DNA of 32,112 nucleotides from SAR324 cluster bacterium (lineage in GTDB: Bacteria; SAR324; JACQKK01), in NCBI GenBank assembly GCA_027297205.1, contig JAPUIH010000028.1, positions 1 through 32,112 on the forward strand. The letters run 5' to 3'. Position numbers and translations under genes: made by a program. How positions within the stretch are numbered: position 1 is the first letter of the stretch; every line of letters begins with the position of its first letter. Below the pieces are notes generated by a model. That model worked only from the letters and a program-made list of their open reading frames with translations. It had not been told where the DNA came from and searched no databases. Below are positions 10,010-20,050 of the stretch, piece by piece.

Positions 10010-11386
10010 TTACAAAGGTTTCAGATCACCCAGCAAAGTTGGCAGGAGTTCCGAAACCGTGGGATGGATGTGTACCGCGCGGGTCACCGTCGTATAGGGC
10101 GCCTTGGCATACATCAGATCCAGCAGGGAGTGGGCTATCTCGTCGCCCCCGATACCCAGCAAGGCCGCACCCAGTATCTCCTTACTCTCCGCATCCACCA
10201 CCACTTTCATAAAGCCCTGGGTTTCGCCGCGTTCCCGGGCACGGGCCACTCGCTCCATCTGCATTGTCCCCACCAGGGCCTTGCGTCCCGATTCCCGCAC
10301 CTGCTGCTCCGTCATGCCGGCCCGCCCCAGCGGGGGGTCGATAAAAAGACCGTAGCAGATGATGCGGTCCGCCACGCTGCGCGGGTCGTTGTCGAACAGA
10401 TTGGCCGCCACGATCTCATAATCGTTGTAGGAAGTATGGGTAAAAGCGCCCAGGCCATTGCAATCTCCGATGGCCCAGATGCCTTCTACGTTGGTGCGCA
10501 ACTGGTTGTCCACCGTGATCATTCCCTGGGGATTGGTGGCCACCCCGGCCTTGTCGAGGCCGAGGTCATCGGTATTGGGGCGGCGTCCTACGGCAACCAG
10601 CAGATGGGAGCCGGCAAGGTCTTCCTCGCCGCCCGCGCCATTCAGTTTGACCGAAATGCCGCCGCTCTGCTGCCCGGCTTCCGCCAGGGTGGTGTCAAGC
10701 CGGATGTCGATGCCCTCATTTTCCAGTATTTTCTTGATGGCATCGGAGATATCTTCATCTTCCCGTGGGATCAGGCGGGGTCCTTGTTCCACCACCGTTA
10801 CCTTGCTCCCGAAGCGCCGGTATATCTGGGAGAATTCCAGGCCGATATAGCTGCCGCCGAGCACAATCAGGTGCTCGGGCACCGCTTCCAATTCCAGCAT
10901 GCTGGAGTTGGTGAGGTACTTGATACTGTCCAGACCTGGCACCGGCGGCACCATGGCCCGCGCACCCACGTTAATGAAAATCTTATCAGCTTCGAGCACC
11001 TCTCCGTTCACACTTACCGTATTTGGGCTTTCCAGGCGGCCATGGCCCTGGAAAATCGTACCGTTGTCCAGATTCTTCATCCAGTTGGTGACGCCGGTGT
11101 TGGAACGCTCCACAATTTCGTCTTTGCGGGCCTTGACCCGCTTCATGTCCACCCGGATCGGCGAGTCGATCATGACGCCGAATTCCGCGCCTCGGTTGGC
11201 CATGTATGCTGCCCTGGCGCTAGCCACCAAGGTTTTTGTGGGAATTCAACCTGTATTGACACAGGTGCCGCCGAATTTATCTCTCTCGATGACAGCCACC
11301 TGCATGCCCTCCTGGCTCAGGCGGGATGCCAGAGAGGGGCCCGACTGGCCGGTGCCGATTACGATTGCGTCGAACTTGGTTGTCAT
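10010..11386 (-). CDS. Selenocysteine-containing FAD/NAD(P)-dependent pyridine nucleotide-disulfide oxidoreductase (mercuric reductase/dihydrolipoamide dehydrogenase superfamily); UGA at 11248-11246 read as Sec
   Basis: MTTKFDAIVIGTGQSGPSLASRLSQEGMQVAVIERDKFGGTCVNTG[TGA]IPTKTLVASARAAYMANRG... continues in the same frame to HIHPTVSELLPTLLGDLKPL. FAD GxGxxG motif, NAD motif VLGGSYIGLEFSQIYRRFGSKVTVVE, C-terminal HxxxxxE present. AAAGGAG ribosome-binding site before ATG 11386. ORF track shows only the part after the UGA. Confidence 0.86.
11212..11232 (-). promoter_or_regulatory. Candidate bacterial SECIS hairpin
   Basis: 5'-CCUUGGUG GCUAG CGCCAGGG-3': 8 contiguous pairs (two G.U), 5-nt apical loop starting with G, loop G 22 nt after the in-frame UGA. 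Confidence 0.72.
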
Positions 11387-11409
11387 ATTGCTCCTTTCTT
11401 CGCCCCTCA

Positions 11410-11435
11410 GGCCGGCTGCCTAGGCAGGACCGGCC
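11410..11435 (-). promoter_or_regulatory. 5'-leader hairpin of the Sec-reductase/sen cluster
   Basis: Minus strand GGCCGG-UC-CUGC-CUAG-GCAG-CCGGCC: 6-bp lower stem, 2-nt 5' bulge, 4-bp upper stem, 4-nt loop; 24 nt upstream of ATG 11386. Confidence 0.45.
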
Positions 11436-11790
11436 GGCGTGGCGGGGGCGCTTGTTGATCGATTCCCTTCCCCTGTCCGGTACCGGAGTTGAAGCACAAA
11501 TGAGGGTGCCGAACTGGAATTTGAGACGTTAAACTAATTTGATGCCGGTACAGTTACCACGAAATTTTTTGGAAGTCGCGGCTTTATTGACCCCATGGCG
11601 GACGGGACAGCACATGGCGCGGGTTGACCGGTGGCAGCACCCCCCGCGGCGTGGTTTGAGGGCCGAATTGCTTGTGTTCCAGGAGTATTACCTATATTAA
11701 TTTGAGTTCTGTAACCACAACCACGCCGCGCTGAATTCAAATCCGTGAGGCGATCAAAAAATACGGGCGGACTCTCCAGGATAGCCGGTT

Positions 11791-12579
11791 ATGCCCTCCA
11801 CAATCGCGTTTTCTAGCCAAAAGGGCGGTGTCGGAAAAACCACCTCCGCGGTAAATCTGGCCATGGCCTTTGCCGTGGGCGGCTACCGGGTATTGTTGAT
11901 TGACCTCGACCCGCAAGGGTCGGTGCGTTATTCCTTCGGCATCAAGGAGGCCGCTGAGCGTGGAACCCATCAACTGCTGACGGACCCTTCCGTGCCCCTG
12001 CGGGACCTGCGCATGTCCGCCGATGGACAGGGCCTGGATTATGTCCTGTCCAACATCGATACCCTGAAGCACGAGCGGGAACTGGCGGAGAAAATCGGAG
12101 ACCTGACCAGCCTCAAACGGCGGCTGGACGAGGAAGCCCAGGATTACGATTTTGTATTGCTGGATTCTCCACCATCCACAGGCATTCTGGCCCTTAATGC
12201 CATGACCGCCGCCGACTATGTAATTCTGCCCCTGCAATGCGAGTCGTTGGCCATCAAGTCCCTGAAGCGATTTCTGCACTCTTTCCGGGAATTGCAGATG
12301 ACCCACAACCCGGACCTGCGCATCGCCGGAATTCTGATGACCATGTACAACCGCCGCCTGGCCGTGCACCGCAAAATCTGCCGGCAAATGTACGAGACTT
12401 TGTTCGATTCCGTATTTTCCACCATCATTCCCCAGGCCAAGGAAATCGCCGAAGCCAGCGCCATAGGCCAATCGGTGATTACCTATAACGTCAATTCCAT
12501 TGGCGCAACGGCCTATATTCGGCTGGCCAAGGAGATGCTCGATCGCTTTGGGTTCAGGCCGGAACTTGCCGTCAAGTAA
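11791..12579 (+). CDS. ParA/Soj-family ATPase
   Basis: Deviant Walker A QKGGVGKTTSAVNLA, LLIDLDPQGS, DFVLLDSPPSTGILALNAMTAADYVILPLQCE. Confidence 0.92.
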   Translation: MPSTIAFSSQKGGVGKTTSAVNLAMAFAVGGYRVLLIDLDPQGSVRYSFGIKEAAERGTHQLLTDPSVPLRDLRMSADGQGLDYVLSNIDTLKHERELAEKIGDLTSLKRRLDEEAQDYDFVLLDSPPSTGILALNAMTAADYVILPLQCESLAIKSLKRFLHSFRELQMTHNPDLRIAGILMTMYNRRLAVHRKICRQMYETLFDSVFSTIIPQAKEIAEASAIGQSVITYNVNSIGATAYIRLAKEMLDRFGFRPELAVK

Positions 12580-12583
12580 CGCC

Positions 12584-13030
12584 ATGCGCGGCACCAGATC
12601 CCAGGGCAGGTCATTCGCCCTGCAACTGCTTTACCAAGCCGAAATGAATGAAGAATTGGCGGAGGCGTCCGCCAGCCGATTCTGGGAAGAGCAACATCCT
12701 TCCCGGAAGGCCAGAGCCTTTGCCGAGGCGTTGGTGGAAGCCACTCTGTCGCACATGTCCGAGATCGACGCCAGGCTGGGCAAGGAATTGGAGCATTGGA
12801 AGCTGGGCCGTCTCTCGGTTGTGGTGCGCAACCTGTTGCGTATGGCCGTGTGCGAGATGCTGGTGGTGGGTGAAGTGCCGTTTCCCGTGGTGATTGACGA
12901 ATCGGTGGAGTTGGCCCGTAGATTCATGGACGAGGAGTCCGCCCGATTCGTGAACAGTGTGCTGGAAAAATGCTGGATAAATGCATCCGCCGCTCAAGGC
13001 GGCGCGCCCGCATCCCAGGAGGGCGCCTAG
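12584..13030 (+). CDS. nusB: Transcription antitermination factor NusB
   Basis: MRGTRSQGRSFALQLLYQAEMN...LLRMAVCEMLVVGEVPFPVVIDESVELARRF...ARFVNSVLEK. Confidence 0.92.
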   Translation: MRGTRSQGRSFALQLLYQAEMNEELAEASASRFWEEQHPSRKARAFAEALVEATLSHMSEIDARLGKELEHWKLGRLSVVVRNLLRMAVCEMLVVGEVPFPVVIDESVELARRFMDEESARFVNSVLEKCWINASAAQGGAPASQEGA

Positions 13031-13050
13031 GCAGAATCCTAGGCAGAGTC
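13027..13050 (+). repeat. Tandem 12-bp direct repeat over the nusB stop codon
   Basis: CTAGGCAGAATC followed directly by CTAGGCAGAGTC (11/12 identical); the first copy contains the nusB TAG. Confidence 0.7.
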
Positions 13051-13103
13051 TATCGCCATGCGCGGAAGTCTGCCCACAAGGCAGGGCCGCGGGTATTGGC
13101 TAG

Positions 13104-15109
<2,006 letters not shown>

Positions 15110-15110
<1 letters not shown>

Positions 15111-16468
15111 TGAAAAAAATCGCCATCGTTGGTGCAGGGGAAATCGGTGCATTTATCGCAGAGCGGCTCAACGCAGAGAAGTTTGACGTCACTGTGATTG
15201 ACCGTAATCCGGAGGTGCTTTCCAATCTGCAAAACACCCTGGATGTGGCCGGGGTGCAGGGGAATGCCACCAATATCAAGGATTTGATCAACGCCGATAT
15301 CCAAGACGCGGACTTGTTTATCGCCACCACGCGCCAGGATGAGACGAATTTGGTGTCCTGTCTGCTCTCCCGTGAGCTTAAGATTCCGCACAACATTGCC
15401 GTTACGCGTTATCTGGGGTCCAGGGACAAAGTTTTCAACGTCGACAATGCGCCCCTGGGTATCGACATGGTGGTCAATACCAGCGAAGTGGTGAAGGACG
15501 AAATCATGGACGTGGTGGAAACCACCGGCCCCAGCGAAGTTGCCACCTTCGCCGAGGGCCAGATTATTTTGATCGGCTATCAGATAAGCGCCGATTCGCA
15601 CCTGATCGACAAGAAAATTTCCGACGTGGCCGGTAAGGGTACCGATCTTAAATTTTTTGTGGGCAGCATGGTACGGAACAACAAGTTAATGACGCCCACC
15701 GCGGATACGGTGTTGGAACGTGACGATTATCTCTATCTGATCACTATAGAGAAGCACATGCAGGAGCTCAACGCGGTACTGCATGTGGAAACCATCAAGT
15801 CCCGCACCGCAATTGTCTATGGGGACAATTACCTGTCCCAATTACTGGCCGGGGCGCTGCTCAATCGCCATTTTCAAGTCACCATGCTGGCCGCCACGGA
15901 GGGAAAAGCGGATTTTCTCAAACAGTATTTTGCAAACCGCCGCCATTTTCATGTGGAGGTGGGGGAAGGCACCGAAGCGCGTCTGTTGCGCAGAGTCAAA
16001 GCGCCGGCCACCAGTTTGTTCGTGGCCACCAAGAGCGATGATGCGAGCAATCTGACCGGTTGCCTGGTAGCCAAAAACCTGGGTGTCGGCAAGACGGTCG
16101 CTTCCATCAAGCGCAACGACATCATGCTGCTTTGCCCTCAGGCCGGAGTGGACGCGAACATTGCGCCGCGTCTGGCCACAGCCAAGGTAATTCAGAAGGT
16201 GGTGCACGAGAACAGGGTGCTGGACTACCGGGCGGTCTCCCGTACGAATCTGGAAGTGATCGAGTTGGAGGTCAAAGGCAAGTGCGGATGCACCAAAGCG
16301 CCCATTGGAAAATTGAAACTGCCTGAGGGGGTGATTATCGGGGGGATTGTTTCCGACGGAGTGCCTTCGCTGCCCAATTCCGGATACACACTCAAAGCGG
16401 GGGATAAAGCCATCGTGCTTACCCTGCCCGAGCATATCGTCAAGGTGGAAACTCTCTTCGGAGAGTAG
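15110..16468 (+). CDS. trkA: Trk system potassium uptake protein TrkA
   Basis: MKKIAIVGAGEIGAFIAERLNAEKFDVTVID; two tandem RCK N/C halves; start overlaps ligA stop (TAATG). Confidence 0.95.
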
Positions 16469-16472
16469 CCGC

Positions 16473-16489
16473 GGCCGGGGCGCCCGGCC
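16473..16489. terminator. GC-rich hairpin between convergent trkA and lptC
   Basis: GGCCGGG-GCG-CCCGGCC, perfect 7-bp stem in the short trkA/lptC intergenic region; no clear U-tract. Confidence 0.5.
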
Positions 16490-16505
16490 GACGGCCGCGC
16501 CACGG

Positions 16506-17048
16506 CTATTGGTAAAACAGTGGCGCGGAGAAGGTCATTTTCTGTGCGGCGATATCGTAAACCAGGGAATCCCCCTGGTGAATGCCGTTCCTGGTTTTCA
16601 CCCACACTTCCCCAAGGGCCAGCAAGCGATTTTTCTTCTCTTCGAATTCAACGCGCTGGCTGTGGATTTCCGAGCCGTCCCGGTCCACCATCCGCACTTT
16701 TCCTATCAGCACGAGTGTGTCTTTCTTTTCGGCCAGCAGGGCCTTTTCCGCTCGTCCTTCCAGAAGCGTCGAGCTGGGGTCGGCTTTCGTTGCCGTAAAT
16801 ACCTTGAAGCGCACGGTAGTCAACTCCGCCGTATTGGCGGTCTCATCGTATTTCAAACTATTGGCGAACAGCTCGTATTTGAGCAGAGAGCCATTGTGCT
16901 GGCGGATGGACACCTTCCTCAGGGCCAGCACGTTGGTGGGAATGTCTTCCCGGGGCCAATTGGGTTGTGGGGAATTCTGCACAGTGAGCAGATAAATTGC
17001 CCCCGACCCGAAAGCCATGAATGTGAGGAACAGTAGCAGCCTTCCCAT
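16506..17048 (-). CDS. lptC: LPS export ABC transporter periplasmic protein LptC
   Basis: N-terminal TM anchor; LRKVSIRQHNGSLLKYELFANSLKYDETANTAELTTVRFKVF; GKVRMVDRDGSEIHSQRVEFEEKKNRLLA. Confidence 0.82.
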   Translation of the reverse strand: MGRLLLFLTFMAFGSGAIYLLTVQNSPQPNWPREDIPTNVLALRKVSIRQHNGSLLKYELFANSLKYDETANTAELTTVRFKVFTATKADPSSTLLEGRAEKALLAEKKDTLVLIGKVRMVDRDGSEIHSQRVEFEEKKNRLLALGEVWVKTRNGIHQGDSLVYDIAAQKMTFSAPLFYQ

Positions 17049-17072
17049 TGGGTGCTCTGCGTAGGGTCGGTG

Positions 17073-19268
17073 CTACTGGGGGGCGCTTCCGGAATTGCGT
17101 GACTGCAGGGCGGAAGCGGCCGTGAGCGCGTGGCTGAAATCTTCCATGCGCACAGTGAACTGCTCAATCATTCGTTCCACCTTGTCGCCATGAGCGGCGA
17201 TGTAGCTTTGCAGCCGCTCAAAGCCCGTGCGTCGGCAGAGGGTGGTCAGGTCCGCACCACTCATTCCCTCCGTGCGGCGGGCCAACTCTTCCAGCCGCAC
17301 GTCGGCATCCAGTTTCATATCGGCGGTGTGAATGGCCAGGATTTCCAGCCGTTCCTGCTCGTCCGGTAATTCCAATTCTATCACGATGCCGAAGCGGCTG
17401 GGGTTTAATAGCGCGGGCTCCACCAGATCCAGGCGGTTGGTGGCTCCTATGACCACCACCTCGCTGAACTTCTCCAGGCCGTCCATTTCGCTCAAGAACT
17501 GCCCGATTAGGCGTTCCCGGCCTCCCGCGTCATGGCTTTGCCCGCGGCGGGGGAATATGGTGTCCAATTCATCGAAGAACAAAATACAAGGGGAGGCTTG
17601 CTTGCCCTTGATGAACACCTGGCGCAGGGCCTTTTCCGATTCCCCCACCCACTTGGAAAACAGAGCCGCGGCATCCACGGTAATAAAGCTGAAGCCCCCT
17701 TCGGTGGCCAGGGCCCGCACCAGCAGGGTTTTTCCGCTTCCCGGTGGGCCGCTCAGCATGATTCCCCTGGGGGCCGTGGCGCCAGCGGCCTTGCTCAAGT
17801 TGGGATACAGTCGTGGCAGCTCGACCGTGGAGCGCAGCAGCGCCTTGCCCGCATGCAGGCCGCCCACCTCTTCCCATTTCACATTGGGCCGTTCAGCGAA
17901 AAACTCCCTGGTGGCGGTAGGCTCAATGCCCTTGAAGGCATCGAAGAAATGGTGCATGGAGATGGAGGTTTCTCCGGCCAGTTCCGAGATTTCCTTCTCC
18001 GCGAAGTCCTCCCGCTCCAGCACGTCCTTCAGCGCGGACATGCCCGCTTCCTTGCACAGCACCTCCAGATCCGCGCCGACGAATCCATGGGTGATTTCCG
18101 CCAACCGCTCCATGTCCACGTCATCGGCCAGGGGCATGCCGCGGGAATGAATTTTCAGGATTTGCAGCCGCCCTGGCCGGTTGGGTACTTTTACCACTAC
18201 TTCCCGGTCGAAGCGGCCCGGACGGCGCAGGGCATGGTCCAACAATTCGGGCACATTGGTGGCCCCGATGATCACCACCTCCCCGCGGGAGACCATCCCG
18301 TCCATCAGGGCCAGCAGTTGGGCCACCACCCGTTTTTCCACCTCGCCCGCGACTTCAGTGCGCTTGGGTGCGATGGCGTCAATCTCGTCGATGAAGATGA
18401 TACTGGGTGCGCGGCGCTGCGCCTCCTCGAAAATTTCGCGCAGCTTGGCTTCGCTTTCGCCGTAAAACTTGTGGATTACCTCCGGTCCGTTGATGCGGAT
18501 GAAGTGCGCGTTAACCTCGCTGGCGATGGCGCGGGCGATCGTGGTTTTCCCGGTGCCCGGAGGGCCGTACAGCAGCACCCCTTTGGGAGGCTCGATGCGC
18601 AGTTGCGCCAGCAACTCCGGGTATTTCATGGGCAATTCGATCATTTCCCGGATTCGAGTCAACTCCTCTTGCAACCCGCCGATATCCTCGTATTTCACCG
18701 AGGATTTGATCTCCAGGCTGGTGCGTACCTGTTCCTGGATGCGTACGTCGGTGTGCAGTACGGCGATGCATCCCGCACCTTCCGGCTCGAAAGCGGCCAC
18801 CTGGAATTGTGTGCCCTTGCGGGAATGGAGGGGTACCATGACTTTGTCCCCCAAGGTCAGGATCCGCCCCGCCAGTACTTCGCGAATGCGCCGCACTTCC
18901 GCCGGACCGTAGCTGGCCTTCTCCAGGGGGGTAATGAGCAGGGTTTGGGCATAGGGTGGGTCGCAGGGCGTGATGCGGATCCGGTCGTCTAGGCTGATGC
19001 CCGTATTTTCGCGAATCAGCCCGTCCATTTGAATGATGAGGCGCTGTCCGCTCTCCTCCTGCAGGGGCAACAGGCGGGCCATGGTGTTGCGCTCGCCTTC
19101 GATGAGCACCGCACCTCCCGGTTGTACGCCCAACGCGGCCATGGTTGCTTCGCTGGTGCGCACCACGCCCTGCTCTACGTCTTCTAGATGGGCCTCCACC
19201 ACACGCAGCCGGGGTCCTACCGCGGCTGCAAGGTCTTCCACCAGGTATTTGTCGAAGGGAACGGTCAT
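17073..19268 (-). CDS. Cdc48/p97-like double AAA+ ATPase
   Basis: Cdc48-N-like domain followed by two AAA modules: GPPGTGKTTIARAIASE / IIFIDEIDAIAPKR and GPPGSGKTLLVRALATE / ILFFDELDTIFPRRG. Confidence 0.93.
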   Translation of the reverse strand: MTVPFDKYLVEDLAAAVGPRLRVVEAHLEDVEQGVVRTSEATMAALGVQPGGAVLIEGERNTMARLLPLQEESGQRLIIQMDGLIRENTGISLDDRIRITPCDPPYAQTLLITPLEKASYGPAEVRRIREVLAGRILTLGDKVMVPLHSRKGTQFQVAAFEPEGAGCIAVLHTDVRIQEQVRTSLEIKSSVKYEDIGGLQEELTRIREMIELPMKYPELLAQLRIEPPKGVLLYGPPGTGKTTIARAIASEVNAHFIRINGPEVIHKFYGESEAKLREIFEEAQRRAPSIIFIDEIDAIAPKRTEVAGEVEKRVVAQLLALMDGMVSRGEVVIIGATNVPELLDHALRRPGRFDREVVVKVPNRPGRLQILKIHSRGMPLADDVDMERLAEITHGFVGADLEVLCKEAGMSALKDVLEREDFAEKEISELAGETSISMHHFFDAFKGIEPTATREFFAERPNVKWEEVGGLHAGKALLRSTVELPRLYPNLSKAAGATAPRGIMLSGPPGSGKTLLVRALATEGGFSFITVDAAALFSKWVGESEKALRQVFIKGKQASPCILFFDELDTIFPRRGQSHDAGGRERLIGQFLSEMDGLEKFSEVVVIGATNRLDLVEPALLNPSRFGIVIELELPDEQERLEILAIHTADMKLDADVRLEELARRTEGMSGADLTTLCRRTGFERLQSYIAAHGDKVERMIEQFTVRMEDFSHALTAASALQSRNSGSAPQ

Positions 19269-19483
19269 GCGGCCTGCCGTTGCTCCGGAGAAGTTTAAAA
19301 TTTACTCGCAAGCGGCCCTGGAATAAAGCCAATGATAGGCGATTCCCCAAGGGGTTGGCAACCAGGCTCCATCGCGGTTCGCCCGGTGGTGATTGCAATG
19401 GCCTCGGCTCTGCGGGTAAGCTGGTTGCGCCCCGTACCTCGAGGGGTGCCTGCACTACTGCAATTCCCAAGATTCGGCGCTAC

Positions 19484-19975
19484 GTGAAACTGCTTCTTAC
19501 CTCCCTGATCCTGATTACATTATCGGTCATCGCGGATCAGGGATCCAAGATCTGGGTGCGCATAAACGTAAATCCCTATGAGTCATCAACCCTGCTGCCG
19601 AATTTGCTGGAACTGACCCATGTGCAGAACAAAGGCGTCAGCTTCAGCTTTCTGGGCAATATTGCAGACTCCATGCGCGTGCCCCTGCTGATAGTAATCT
19701 CCCTGCTGGCAATGGCATTACTGACCTATTACTGGTGGCGGCAACGTCACCAGCTGAACGCCCTATCTCATTTGGCCTTTCAACTGATCCTGGGAGGCGC
19801 AATTGGGAATCTAATCGACCGCACCTTGTTTGGCGCGGTGACGGATTTCCTGCACTTTCGATTCTATTCCATCAGCTTTTTCGTGAACAACCTGGCGGAT
19901 ATTTTAATCAGTGCCGGAGTGGTGATTTATCTGTTGGGGATGTTGCAAGCGAGTAATAGACAGCGGGAGAGCTAG
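19484..19975 (+). CDS. lspA: Lipoprotein signal peptidase LspA (GTG start)
   Basis: VIADQGSKIWV, HVQNKGVSFSFL, GGAIGNLIDRTLFGAVTDFLHFRFYSISFFVNNLADILISAGV, with both catalytic Asp motifs. Confidence 0.93.
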   Translation: MKLLLTSLILITLSVIADQGSKIWVRINVNPYESSTLLPNLLELTHVQNKGVSFSFLGNIADSMRVPLLIVISLLAMALLTYYWWRQRHQLNALSHLAFQLILGGAIGNLIDRTLFGAVTDFLHFRFYSISFFVNNLADILISAGVVIYLLGMLQASNRQRES

Positions 19976-19982
19976 CCGCCTT

Positions 19983-20008
19983 GGCCTGGAGGTCGGCGCC
20001 TCCGGGCC
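19983..20008. terminator. Hairpin between convergent lspA and htrA
   Basis: GGCCTGGAGG-TCGGCG-CCTCCGGGCC: 10-bp stem with one G.T pair. Confidence 0.5.
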
Positions 20009-20050
20009 GTAATGGGCGGAGTGTATCAGCAGGGCGGCGGGGAGCGGCGC

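Noticed and set aside
10010-11386. Reading the in-frame TGA as a simple nonsense mutation (pseudogene)
   Set aside because: The UGA replaces exactly the second redox cysteine, every other motif and the ribosome-binding site are intact, and a SECIS-like hairpin sits at the correct distance. Still formally possible until Sec machinery or UGA orthologs are checked.
8471-11458. 995-aa plus-strand ORF
   Set aside because: Antisense shadow of senB, senA and the Sec-reductase in high-GC DNA; low-complexity composition (His/Gly/Arg/Pro-rich) and no recognisable domain.
11725-11760. Possible selC/tRNA-like TTCAAATCC segment
   Set aside because: Flanks do not form an anticodon or T-arm stem and no acceptor stem or CCA was found.
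11737-12594. 285-aa minus-strand ORF
   Set aside because: Antisense to parA, which has clear Walker motifs.
15842-16435. 197-aa minus-strand ORF and similar mid-size shadow ORFs over ligA, trkA and hldE
   Set aside because: Lie wholly within well-supported genes on the other strand; no motifs.
17532-18992. 486-aa plus-strand ORF
   Set aside because: Antisense to the Cdc48 gene; no domain signature.
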